Assembly: GCA_021823305.1 (NCBI GenBank)
Contig: JAKAOE010000050.1
Coordinates: 1-8,367, forward strand
Reading direction: 5' to 3'
DNA from: Acidobacteriota bacterium
Lineage (GTDB): Bacteria; Acidobacteriota; Terriglobia; Terriglobales; SCQP01
DNA length: 8,367 nt
The notes beneath the pieces were generated by a model. That model had not been told where the DNA came from. It was given only the letters and a program-made list of their open reading frames with translations, and did no database searches. Shown piece by piece: positions 1 through 5,136 of this stretch. The number at the start of each line of letters is the position of its first letter. Positions within the stretch are counted from its first letter, which is position 1. The translations under genes and the position numbers were made by a program.

Positions 1-108
1 TCCGATCTTGCGATGACGGCGCTGGACAACGGGGCGCGGGAGATCTGGACGCACGATCGCGGCTTTGCGGCGGTGACGGGGTTGAAGGTGGTGTTTCCGC
101 TGGACTGA
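1..108 (+). CDS. VapC-like PIN-domain toxin, C-terminal end (partial)
   Basis: Frame 1 is open from the window edge to a TGA at 106-108 and gives 35 residues. The visible part contains D-L-A-M-T-A-L, then G-A-R-E-I-W-T-H-D-R-G-F. This matches the C-terminal half of VapC-type PIN ribonucleases, where an Asp in the 'DaLiaAtAl' helix and the Asp of 'T-x-D-x-x-F' belong to the metal-binding acidic cluster. The protein would be the RNase toxin of a type II toxin-antitoxin pair, with its VapB antitoxin expected upstream outside the window. It lies 71 bp before the tRNA gene, so it belongs to the chromosomal flank and not to the integrated element. The assignment rests on a short C-terminal fragment. 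Confidence 0.72.
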   Translation, partial: SDLAMTALDNGAREIWTHDRGFAAVTGLKVVFPLD

Positions 109-166
109 GTGGTGTTTCCGCCGCGCTGATCCGGTGGCGTTTGGCGAAGGTGCGGGACGGGAAACC

Positions 167-172
167 TATAAT
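167..172 (+). promoter_or_regulatory. -10 box of the tRNA-Arg promoter
   Basis: TATAAT is a perfect sigma-70 -10 hexamer. The best -35 candidate is TTGGCG at 141-146, but the 20-bp spacer is longer than normal, so the -35 is uncertain. The discriminator after the -10 is GC-rich, which is typical of stable-RNA promoters. Transcription should begin near 179, only about one base before the mature tRNA 5' end. Confidence 0.7.
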
Positions 173-179
173 GAGGGCG

Positions 180-257
180 GGGCGCGTAGCTCAGTTGGAC
201 CAGAGCATCGGCCTTCTAAGCCGACGGTCGCAGGTTCGAATCCTGCCGCGCCCGCCA
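180..257 (+). tRNA. tRNA-Arg (anticodon UCU), CCA encoded
   Basis: A full cloverleaf can be drawn. The acceptor stem is GGGCGCG (180-186) with CGCGCCC (247-253). The D stem is GCTC/GAGC (189-192, 203-206). The anticodon stem is TCGGC/GCCGA (208-212, 220-224) around the loop CTTCTAA (213-219), with anticodon TCT at 215-217. A 5-base variable loop follows at 225-229, and the T stem-loop is GCAGG-TTCGAAT-CCTGC (230-246). The discriminator is G254 and CCA is encoded at 255-257. The tRNA reads AGA/AGG, which are rare codons in a GC-rich genome. Its 3' portion from the first anticodon-loop base onward is duplicated at 6380-6424, so it serves as the element's integration site and stays intact after insertion. 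Confidence 0.97.
213..257 (+). repeat. attL core: 3' half of tRNA-Arg, 45-bp direct repeat
   Basis: It is identical over 45 bp to 6380-6424. It begins exactly at the first base of the anticodon loop (tRNA position 32) and runs through the encoded CCA. The bases on either side differ between the two copies. This is the classic crossover segment of tyrosine integrases that use tRNA genes, where strand exchange usually falls in the anticodon stem-loop. The integrase stop codon lies 11 bp beyond this copy. Confidence 0.95.
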
Positions 258-267
258 ATGATTTCAA

Positions 268-1464
268 TCAGTTGGCGAGGTCAGCCGCTTTCGCTTCGGA
301 AAAGTTTGGGGGGAAGTTGGGGGACCCAGATGCAATTCCGGCGGCGGCCGGCCCGGCCCCCGCTTCCACCGCGGAACGCAAATCCTCCAGATCGAAATGG
401 CCGTACCGGGCGGCCATCAGCGCCATGGTGCTGGGCTTCCAGCCCAGTATCTTGGCCACCTTGGGGAGCGGGACGCCGGCATCCATCATCCGGCTGGCGG
501 CGGTGTGGCGGAGGTCATGAAACCGGCATGCCACCCCCGCGCGTTTCTTGGCCGCTTCCCAAGCCTCTTTGATCTCGCCCACGGGCTGCGTGGGATCGGT
601 TGCGTAGGCGCAACCGGCTGCAAAGGCGGCGTCCCCGCGCGCGCCCTGAGGCCCGCGACGGCCGGCGCCGCCAATCCGCATACGCGGAAAGACGTAATGG
701 CCGGGCTGGCGTCTGGGGAACTGCGCCGCCCAGTGTTCCAAGACCGTGGCGGCGCGTTCGGTGAGGGGCACGATGCGGCCGGAGCCGGCTTCGGTTTTGT
801 CGTGCCCCCATTTGACGGCGCGGGCCTTGAAGTCAACCTGGCCCCACGTCAGCGTGCGAATCGTACCGAACCGGGCGCCGGTGGCCAGCGCCAGAACCAC
901 GAAGGGCAGCAGCGCCGGGGAGCGGGACTCACCGGCGGCGCGGAGCAGCGCCTCCTGCTCGGGCGGAGAAAGCTTGCGTCCCTTGCCGTTGTGATCCTCG
1001 GGGAACAGCGTCACATCCTCCTGGATCAGCGCCCAGCGCCGAGCTTTTTTGAGCACGGATCGAAGCGTGCCAATCTCCATGTTGATGGTGCGCCTGGACG
1101 CCTTTTGATCGAGCCGCTGCTGCTGGTAACGGTGGATGTCCGCCGCTTCGATGTCGCACGCGAGTTGGCCTCCGAACACCGGCAGCAGATGCCCAAGGTG
1201 GCGGCGGTGAATTTCCAGCGTGGAGGCCGTCCACTTCGGCGCCCGCTGTGTGATCCAATCCTCAGCGGCCACGGAAACGAGCTTCGGGCGCGCTTGGCGA
1301 CGCACTCCCGCCGCCGCTTCCTCCAACCCGCGCCGGCGCGCCGCCTCGATCCGCTTTGCCAGCGTCCGGCTGCTGGTGTGCGTGGACTCGCGGATGCGCT
1401 GCGCGGCGAAAACGAAGTCCATCCAGAAAATCTTGCCGCGCCCGGTTGGCCTGTAGACCGCCAT
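268..1464 (-). CDS. int: Tyrosine recombinase/integrase
   Basis: This 398-aa site-specific recombinase of the phage-integrase family would insert and excise the element at tRNA-Arg. An N-terminal arm-binding region is followed by a core-binding SAM-like domain (about 60-155) and the catalytic domain (about 165-360). Visible catalytic residues are R198 in T-G-A-R, K223 in the beta-hairpin, H316-x-x-R319 in H-D-L-R-H, W342 in I-L-G-W-K replacing the usual second His, and the nucleophile Y354 in A-R-Y-G-H-F. A Gly/Arg-rich insert lies at about 262-285. The ATG at 1464 is chosen because AAAGGAGG lies just upstream with good spacing; the same frame stays open to 1656, but that extension overlaps a better small ORF. 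The C-terminal tail (G-S-P-N-F-P-P-N, 380-387) is encoded by a 25-bp sequence repeated near attR. The gene is convergent with the tRNA and follows the 51-aa ORF after one base. Confidence 0.96.
   Translation of the reverse strand: MAVYRPTGRGKIFWMDFVFAAQRIRESTHTSSRTLAKRIEAARRRGLEEAAAGVRRQARPKLVSVAAEDWITQRAPKWTASTLEIHRRHLGHLLPVFGGQLACDIEAADIHRYQQQRLDQKASRRTINMEIGTLRSVLKKARRWALIQEDVTLFPEDHNGKGRKLSPPEQEALLRAAGESRSPALLPFVVLALATGARFGTIRTLTWGQVDFKARAVKWGHDKTEAGSGRIVPLTERAATVLEHWAAQFPRRQPGHYVFPRMRIGGAGRRGPQGARGDAAFAAGCAYATDPTQPVGEIKEAWEAAKKRAGVACRFHDLRHTAASRMMDAGVPLPKVAKILGWKPSTMALMAARYGHFDLEDLRSAVEAGAGPAAAGIASGSPNFPPNFSEAKAADLAN
304..328. repeat. 25-bp inner repeat, copy A (candidate arm-type site)
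   Basis: It is identical over 25 bp to 6225-6249 and in the same orientation. It lies inside the integrase 3' end, 46 bp from the attL core. Internally it holds two related G-rich blocks, TTTGGGGGGAA and TTGGGGGA. Location and copy number suggest an integrase arm-binding site; descent of copy B from a second integrase gene is the alternative. Confidence 0.75.
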
Positions 1465-1465
1465 T

Positions 1466-1621
1466 TCACGCCTCCTTTTTCGTCTTGCGCGGCCGGCCGC
1501 CGAGCTTGCCGTACTCGCTCTGGCGGCGCAGGTACTCGGCCTCGCCCCACTGCGCGATTCGCGCCCGCACGCTGCGCTTCCCCAGCAGGCTTGCCGCTTC
1601 GCTTGCCTTTTTGCTTGCCAT
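1466..1621 (-). CDS. Small basic 51-aa protein upstream of integrase
   Basis: ATG at 1621 opens a 51-codon frame ending with TGA at 1468-1466, one base before the integrase ATG. The integrase Shine-Dalgarno sequence lies inside its last codons, so translation of the two is probably coupled. The product is Lys/Arg/Ala-rich: it starts M-A-S-K-K-A-S-E-A-A, has a likely central helix (I-A-Q-W-G-E-A-E-Y-L-R-R-Q-S-E-Y), and ends L-G-G-R-P-R-K-T-K-K-E-A. 'GGRPRK' tails occur in small uncharacterised proteins of mobile elements. A strong promoter places the predicted transcript start at or within a base of this ATG, and no Shine-Dalgarno site precedes it, so initiation may be leaderless. Function is unknown; nucleic-acid binding or integrase regulation is only a guess from charge and position. 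Confidence 0.72.
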   Translation of the reverse strand: MASKKASEAASLLGKRSVRARIAQWGEAEYLRRQSEYGKLGGRPRKTKKEA

Positions 1622-1627
1622 TCAGCT

Positions 1628-1656
1628 AATTTACCCAACGTTGGGTAAACTGTCAA
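1628..1656 (-). promoter_or_regulatory. Promoter of the small ORF-integrase operon
   Basis: On the minus strand TTGACA (1656-1651) is a perfect -35 box. A 17-bp spacer leads to TAAATT (1633-1628), a four-of-six match to the -10 consensus. The predicted start is about 1621, the A of the downstream ATG. Nearly all of the spacer and most of the -10 lie in the 20-bp palindrome at 1630-1649, so a bound repressor would block RNA polymerase. Confidence 0.85.
1630..1649. promoter_or_regulatory. 20-bp perfect palindrome, candidate operator of the divergent promoters
   Basis: TTTACCCAACGTTGGGTAAA is a perfect inverted repeat centred between 1639 and 1640. It fills the spacer of the leftward integrase promoter and would overlap the -35 region of any promoter firing right toward the replication operon. 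A dimeric repressor here could switch integration and replication together. No repressor is recognisable in the element; the 198-aa protein, the AlpA-like protein or the 51-aa protein are candidates, as is a host or helper factor. Confidence 0.75.
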
Positions 1657-1660
1657 CTGG

Positions 1661-1666
1661 TAGGAT
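1661..1666 (+). promoter_or_regulatory. Possible -10 box of the rightward operon
   Basis: TAGGAT is the best -10 candidate before the rightward operon. No good -35 lies at 17 bp: the segment at 1638-1643 reads ACGTTG and is inside the palindrome. If real, this is a weak promoter that may need an activator, with a start near 1673. An ATG at 1674 opens a 23-codon frame ending with TGA at 1743-1745, across both leader hairpins and just before the ribosome site of the 198-aa gene. It could be a leader peptide, but this is weakly supported. Confidence 0.3.
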
Positions 1667-1682
1667 TAACCCGATGCGGCAG

Positions 1683-1704
1683 GCCCGCGCCGACGGGCGC
1701 GGGC
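1683..1704 (+). other. Leader hairpin 1 (9-bp GC stem)
   Basis: GCCCGCGCC (1683-1691) pairs perfectly with GGCGCGGGC (1696-1704) around the tetraloop GACG. Only TTAA follows instead of a U-tract, so it is at best a weak terminator. With the next hairpin it forms a structured leader before the 198-aa gene and could act as an attenuator or RNA-stability element. Confidence 0.6.
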
Positions 1705-1708
1705 TTAA

Positions 1709-1732
1709 GGGTCGGGTCCCCTTACCCGGCCC
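1709..1732 (+). other. Leader hairpin 2 (9-bp stem)
   Basis: GGGTCGGGT (1709-1717) pairs with ACCCGGCCC (1724-1732) with one G-U wobble, around the loop CCCCTT. A short CTTC/GAAG helix (1737-1740, 1744-1747) follows directly and would cover the start of the Shine-Dalgarno sequence AAGGGGG of the next gene. Base pairing is seen directly; a regulatory role is inferred. Confidence 0.55.
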
Positions 1733-1756
1733 GCCGCTTCGCTGAAGGGGGCGAGC

Positions 1757-2353
1757 GTGCCGGATGACGGTGAGGCGTTCCTGGTTGCCTACTGCGCACG
1801 GCTCAAGCGCGAATTGGGCGCATGCAGGCGCCTGGCGGAAATCTTCGACGACTACGCAGGCGGTAACGGCGCGAGGCTGGCCATGGGCTTACTTTTCACG
1901 ACTACGTGGGGAGAGGTACAGCTGAAGTCCAAACTGGGGCCGGATCAGTCCGCCGGGATGCGCAGTCGAAAGCTTGCGCGCCAGCAGCTCAAACGACAGC
2001 CGTGGTTTTCGGGGCATTTTCCCATTGAATGGGAACTATTTCCCAAGGGGACGCCCGCCAAAATGCGCGCTTGGATTGCCAAGCACCACCTTGCTGGGCG
2101 GCCGGAGTATCCCGACTCTCCAAGGTGGCTGAAAGAGCTGGGCGGGATCAAGGCGCGCCGGCCCGGCCAATACAACACGGGCTTTCGGCCAATCTGCATT
2201 AAGGACTTGGCCGCCAGCATCGAAGAATGGACCGGCAAAGCCCCTGGGTCGGTAAGGTTCACCGAACTGTTAAACGCTGCAAATCGGGCCGCCGGGTATC
2301 ACCAGCCGCTGGGGGCGCCGAACGTTAGGCGCATGCTGCGTGCCCGAAAATGA
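1757..2353 (+). CDS. Hypothetical protein, 198 aa, first gene of the rightward operon
   Basis: GTG at 1757 follows AAGGGGG with a 5-base spacing. I do not recognise the family. The N-terminal third (1-45) is predicted helical (A-Y-C-A-R-L-K-R-E-L, then R-R-L-A-E-I-F-D-D-Y). The middle is basic and rich in Trp and Pro (W83, W92, W106, W124). The C-terminus (about 165-198) reads like a small helix-turn-helix (F-T-E-L-L-N-A-A-N-R-A-A-G-Y, then N-V-R-R-M-L-R-A-R-K). No signal peptide or membrane segment is visible. Base composition is less GC-rich than the downstream genes, suggesting a different origin. It is the first gene right of the operator and lies 51 bp before the AlpA-like gene. A control role is plausible from position, but unproven. 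Confidence 0.75.
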   Translation: MPDDGEAFLVAYCARLKRELGACRRLAEIFDDYAGGNGARLAMGLLFTTTWGEVQLKSKLGPDQSAGMRSRKLARQQLKRQPWFSGHFPIEWELFPKGTPAKMRAWIAKHHLAGRPEYPDSPRWLKELGGIKARRPGQYNTGFRPICIKDLAASIEEWTGKAPGSVRFTELLNAANRAAGYHQPLGAPNVRRMLRARK

Positions 2354-2383
2354 CAATACCGGCGCGGCATCAAACGCGCGATA

Positions 2384-2415
2384 ACGGTAGGCGAGGACCG
2401 ATTCGTGCCTACCGT
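2384..2415 (+). promoter_or_regulatory. 9-bp inverted repeat around the AlpA-like gene's ribosome site
   Basis: ACGGTAGGC (2384-2392) is the exact inverse of GCCTACCGT (2407-2415), with a 14-bp spacer. The Shine-Dalgarno GAGGA (2393-2397) lies in the loop and the GTG start (2405-2407) reaches the 3' arm. As RNA this hairpin would limit initiation of the AlpA-like gene; as DNA it could be an operator or Xis-type binding site. Confidence 0.6.
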
Positions 2416-2665
2416 GAGCCATTTCAACACCCCACCCAAGCGTAATGCCGCCTGCCCCGACCCCGAAGGCGCGCGGCAGCTCATGCCGATCCCGCACGTA
2501 GCCGCCGCCCTGGCCGTGTCGCCAGCGACCATCCGCGAATGGGTTTGGCGCCGCCGCTGCCCCGTTGTGCGCGTTGGCCGCGCCGTGCGCATCCCCGCCG
2601 CTTGGGTGAGGGATTACGTCGCTCGGCGCACCACCCCGGCGCTGCCGGAGCGCGAGGCGAAGTGA
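2405..2665 (+). CDS. AlpA/excisionase-like winged helix-turn-helix protein
   Basis: This 86-aa protein has a MerR/HTH_17-type DNA-binding fold. The HTH spans about residues 27-48 (M-P-I-P-H-V-A-A-A-L-A-V-S, then P-A-T-I-R-E-W-V). A wing follows (C-P-V-V-R-V-G-R-A-V-R-I-P at 52-64) and then an anchoring helix (W-V-R-D-Y-V-A-R). In satellites and prophages this small family supplies recombination directionality factors and AlpA-type activators of excision, which fits an element with an integrase. GTG at 2405 is preferred because GAGGA lies 7 bases upstream; the internal ATG at 2483 has no good ribosome site and would leave only the HTH. Its TGA overlaps the next gene's GTG. Family assignment is firm; excisionase versus transcriptional regulator is open. 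Confidence 0.85.
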   Translation: MPTVSHFNTPPKRNAACPDPEGARQLMPIPHVAAALAVSPATIREWVWRRRCPVVRVGRAVRIPAAWVRDYVARRTTPALPEREAK

Positions 2666-3105
2666 CGCCTGCCGACGTGGCCGACCGTCTCCACGCGCGC
2701 CCCACCGGCCCCGGCCGGTGGATGGCTCGCTGCCCGGCCCACGCGGACAGCAGCCCGAGCCTGAGCATCCGCGAAGGCGACGGCGGGCGGCTGCTCCTGC
2801 ACTGCTTTGCCGGCTGCGCCACCGCCAATGTGCTGCGCGCCGCCGGCCTCACTTGGCGTGACATCTGCGGCGTGCCCACCACGCCCGCCGACCGCGCCCG
2901 GCTCGCGCGCGATCGCACCACGCGACAGGCGGCCGACACCGCGCAGCGCCGGCGCGAGCGGGCGCGGACGGATGCGCTGCGCCACGCCGACGCCACCCTG
3001 GCCAGCCTAGCCGCGGCGGCGATGGCCGACGGCGGCGACGCGGCGGCGCGCGAGTACCACCGCCTGTTGCACGCCACCCGCCATGCGGAGGTGCCCACGT
3101 GGTGA
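2662..3105 (+). CDS. Primase-type CHC2 zinc-ribbon protein without catalytic domain
   Basis: GTG at 2662 shares GTGA with the stop of the AlpA-like gene and has GAGG four bases upstream; the product is 147 aa. Residues 20-52 match the zinc-ribbon of phage and satellite primases: C24-x2-H27, then D-S-S-P-S-L-S-I, then L-L-L-H-C48-F-A-G-C52. The zinc module recognises template DNA and steers primer synthesis. In relatives it is usually fused to a Toprim domain and often a helicase. Here only an Arg/Ala-rich helical tail (about 75-147) follows, with no Toprim motif, and none occurs in the next gene. It may be an accessory that recruits host primase to the element's helicase. The gene overlaps the helicase gene at its 3' end. 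Zinc-ribbon call is confident; the mechanism is inferred. Confidence 0.85.
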   Translation: MTPADVADRLHARPTGPGRWMARCPAHADSSPSLSIREGDGGRLLLHCFAGCATANVLRAAGLTWRDICGVPTTPADRARLARDRTTRQAADTAQRRRERARTDALRHADATLASLAAAAMADGGDAAAREYHRLLHATRHAEVPTW

Positions 3106-4325
3106 CGGCGGCCGATCTGGGATTCTCCGCGACCGATGATCCGGTTGCCGCGCTGCGCGCGGAGCTGAAGCGCGCCAACGAGCTGCTGGGCATCGCGCCG
3201 CCGCCAGCCGCGGGCTTCGCCCCAGTGCCAATTGGCGATCTGCTGCACAAGCACTATGCACCCGACGATTACCTGTGGGCCGGCCGGCTGGTACGCGGAA
3301 CCGTTTCGATGGTGGCGGCAAAACCGAAGGTGGGCAAGTCCACCTTCGCGCGGAACTTGGCGCTGGCAGTTGCCCGCGGTGAGCCGTTCCTGGGCGGCGC
3401 AACCAAACAGGGCGACGTGATTTATCTCGCCTTGGAGGAGCGTGAGCAGGAAGTGGCGGGAACGTTCCGGGCGCTGGGCGCGACCGGGACGGAGCCGCTG
3501 CACGTCCACGCCGCGCCCACCCCGGAGGCCGGCATCTTTGCGCTGGCGGACATGGTGCGCGCGCGCAAGCCGGCGCTGGTGATCGTGGACCCGGTTTTCA
3601 GACTGGCGCGGATTCGCGACGAAAAGGCTTACGGCGAGGTTTACGCCGCGTTGGGGCCGCTGATTGATCTGGCGCGCGAGGTCGGCGCGCACGTCATGCT
3701 GCTCCATCATTCGGGCAAGAGCGCCCGTTCGGATGCAATAGACGCGCCGCTGGGCAGCACGGCCCTGGCCGGCGCGGTGGCGACGCTGCTGGTGATGAAG
3801 CGCACGGAAGCCTATCGCACGCTCCAGAGCGTGCAGCGAGCCGGCCCGGACATGCCGGAAACGGTGCTCAGCTTCGATCCGGCGACCATGGCGCTAGGCT
3901 TGGCTGGAACGAAGACCGACGCCGACCGCCAAACTTCGGAAGGCGACATTCTGGGGTTTTTGGCCGAATCGGCCGAGCCGCAAACCCAAGCCCAAATTCG
4001 GGAGGCGGTGGAGGGTCAGACGCGGTTGGTGCGCGCCGCGCTGACCGCCTTGGTGACCGCCGGGAAGGTCGCCCGAACCGGCGATGGAACCCGGGGCAAA
4101 CCGTTCCTTTACATAGCCCGAAACGGATTCCCGAATACTGGTTCCCAGCATATAGCGGGAACCAGAAAACCAAAATCACAAAAAGCGGGTTTCGACCGCA
4201 TAAACACTGGCTCTATTCTGGTTCCCGGTTTTGAGCAAAAACCGATTCTGGTTCCCGGAACCGAAAGCGCCGAAAATGCCGCCCCGGCAGCCACCCAAAG
4301 CGCCCTGTGGGAGGGCAAGCTATGA
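3099..4325 (+). CDS. RepA-like RecA-fold replicative helicase (AAA_25)
   Basis: This 408-aa ATPase resembles the hexameric RepA helicase of RSF1010-type plasmids and satellite replication proteins; it would unwind the element's origin using ATP. Walker A is A-K-P-K-V-G-K-S-T (74-82), the likely catalytic acidic motif is L-A-L-E-E (110-114), Walker B is A-L-V-I-V-D-P (159-165), and L-L-H-H-S-G-K-S (201-208) is the typical motif 3. A winged-helix segment follows at about 284-340 (I-L-G-F-L-A-E through A-G-K-V-A-R-T). The final 65 residues are low complexity and contain I-L-V-P-G twice, because this DNA carries iteron-like repeats. Two tandem GTG starts exist: 3099 lies 7 bases from GGAGG, while 3102 would give the GTGA overlap seen elsewhere in the operon. 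Confidence 0.93.
   Translation: MVTAADLGFSATDDPVAALRAELKRANELLGIAPPPAAGFAPVPIGDLLHKHYAPDDYLWAGRLVRGTVSMVAAKPKVGKSTFARNLALAVARGEPFLGGATKQGDVIYLALEEREQEVAGTFRALGATGTEPLHVHAAPTPEAGIFALADMVRARKPALVIVDPVFRLARIRDEKAYGEVYAALGPLIDLAREVGAHVMLLHHSGKSARSDAIDAPLGSTALAGAVATLLVMKRTEAYRTLQSVQRAGPDMPETVLSFDPATMALGLAGTKTDADRQTSEGDILGFLAESAEPQTQAQIREAVEGQTRLVRAALTALVTAGKVARTGDGTRGKPFLYIARNGFPNTGSQHIAGTRKPKSQKAGFDRINTGSILVPGFEQKPILVPGTESAENAAPAATQSALWEGKL
4138..4262. repeat. Iteron-like repeat cluster, candidate replication origin
   Basis: CTGGTTCCC occurs at 4138-4146, 4218-4226 and 4248-4256, and inverted (GGGAACCAG) at 4157-4165. Copies three and four extend to an exact 14-bp repeat, ATTCTGGTTCCCGG, whose starts are 30 bp apart. 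Copies one and two form an inverted pair around 10 bp, and the fourth copy continues into GGAACC. An AT-rich run (4166-4183) lies between the pairs and could melt easily. Copy one is in a different codon phase from copies three and four, so the repeat is conserved as DNA and not as protein. Repeats plus an AT-rich tract beside a replicative helicase gene are the hallmark of an iteron origin. Confidence 0.7.
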
Positions 4326-4816
4326 CCGCGTTGGAGGTGCTGCGCGAGGTGCAGGCGGCCGGCGGCAGCCTCACCCCGCTGGAGGATGGGTTGAGAATTC
4401 GGATGCCCGCCGCCCCGCCGGCACGGCTGCTGGATGCCATCCGTGAGCGCAAGCAAGACCTGCTGGCCCTGCTCCATCGCCCGGACGCCTGCCCGGAGTG
4501 CTCGGGGATGTACTGGTGGCAGGATTCGGTGGGGCTGTGGCGCTGCGGCACGTGCGAGCCGGACCCGCGGGCCGCCCGGATGCGCGGTGTTACCCTGGCG
4601 ATCCTGGGTGACCGCGCCTTCTGCACCACGCCGCCGACTGGCGATCTTCCGCAGCCCGGCAGTTGGGCCAGGACGCCCGCCGGCGCGTTCGCGGAACTGG
4701 TGCTCTATCGTGCGGATGGCGGCGAGGTGCTGGTGCGCACCCTGAAGGGCGAGCGCCTGCTGTGGCATCGCCCCGAGGATCTGGTTGGGGAGGAAGCTTG
4801 GGGGTGGGGAGCATGA
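4322..4816 (+). CDS. TubC-N-like docking domain plus zinc-ribbon protein
   Basis: ATG at 4322 overlaps the helicase stop as ATGA and is preceded by GGAGGG; the product is 164 aa. Residues 1-52 resemble the TubC N-terminal docking-domain fold: helix A-L-E-V-L-R-E-V-Q-A-A-G, strands around L-T-P-L-E-D-G-L-R-I-R-M-P, then helix L-L-D-A-I-R-E-R-K-Q-D-L-L-A-L-L. From memory, proteins of this type are often found beside replication genes of phage satellites, where no toxin-synthesis role applies. A four-Cys zinc ribbon follows (C57-x2-C60, C75-x2-C78), then a beta-rich segment (about 122-150). Four-base coupling to the helicase suggests a replication or protein-protein role. Function is unproven. 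Confidence 0.8.
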   Translation: MTALEVLREVQAAGGSLTPLEDGLRIRMPAAPPARLLDAIRERKQDLLALLHRPDACPECSGMYWWQDSVGLWRCGTCEPDPRAARMRGVTLAILGDRAFCTTPPTGDLPQPGSWARTPAGAFAELVLYRADGGEVLVRTLKGERLLWHRPEDLVGEEAWGWGA

Positions 4817-5136
4817 TCCCCGCGGCTGATCCGCTGGGCAGGGGCGTGGCATATGTACCGGGCGCCAGCGGGCTGAACGACCCGCCGAAGAAACGCCCAT
4901 GGAGCCGCTGCAATCCCGACGCGTCGGCAAATCCGGCCACGGCGGGGCTGGTAGGCAACGAGTTTTTCAGGGCTGCGGCGCGGCTTGGTGGGAAAGCACG
5001 CTGGGCGTCGGTTGGGCCAGCCGAGCGCAGCGAGCGCATGCGCAGCGTCGCCCTGGCTCGGTGGCATCCCGGCGGCCATCAGACGCCCATGCAGCGGGCA
5101 GTCCGCGAGGCGCTGCGGAGACTGGCAGCCGAGTAG
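4813..5136 (+). CDS. Hypothetical 107-aa protein with GGKAR...RSE...ARW motif
   Basis: ATG at 4813 overlaps the previous stop as ATGA, continuing the coupled operon; upstream GGGGA is a modest ribosome site. The first half is Pro/Gly-rich and probably disordered. The second half contains R-L-G-G-K-A-R-W-A-S, then A-E-R-S-E-R-M-R-S-V-A-L-A-R-W (about 57-84), and ends in a basic helix (M-Q-R-A-V-R-E-A-L-R-R-L). The pattern 'GGKARAxxxxPEERSExxRxAAxARW' recurs in small proteins of many bacteria and their mobile elements, but its function is not established. No Cys pairs or membrane segments are seen. It is the last gene of the rightward operon. Confidence 0.72.
   Translation: MIPAADPLGRGVAYVPGASGLNDPPKKRPWSRCNPDASANPATAGLVGNEFFRAAARLGGKARWASVGPAERSERMRSVALARWHPGGHQTPMQRAVREALRRLAAE

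Noticed and set aside
397..1629. 410-aa plus-strand frame opposite the integrase
   Set aside because: It is an antisense shadow typical of GC-rich DNA, with no family signature; the integrase frame holds all catalytic motifs.
1465..1656. N-terminal extension of the integrase to an ATG at 1656
   Set aside because: The ATG would lie in the promoter -35 region, has no ribosome site, and the extension reads as low-complexity Ala/Arg; the ATG at 1464 has a strong AGGAGG.
2481..3710. 409-aa minus-strand frame opposite the replication operon
   Set aside because: It is Arg/Ala-rich with no recognisable domain and is antisense to genes with clear zinc-ribbon and Walker motifs.
4785..4810. A third arm-type repeat (TTGGGG...CTTGGGGG)
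   Set aside because: The likeness to the 25-bp inner repeat is only in G-runs and spacing differs; it lies within a coding sequence far from the core.
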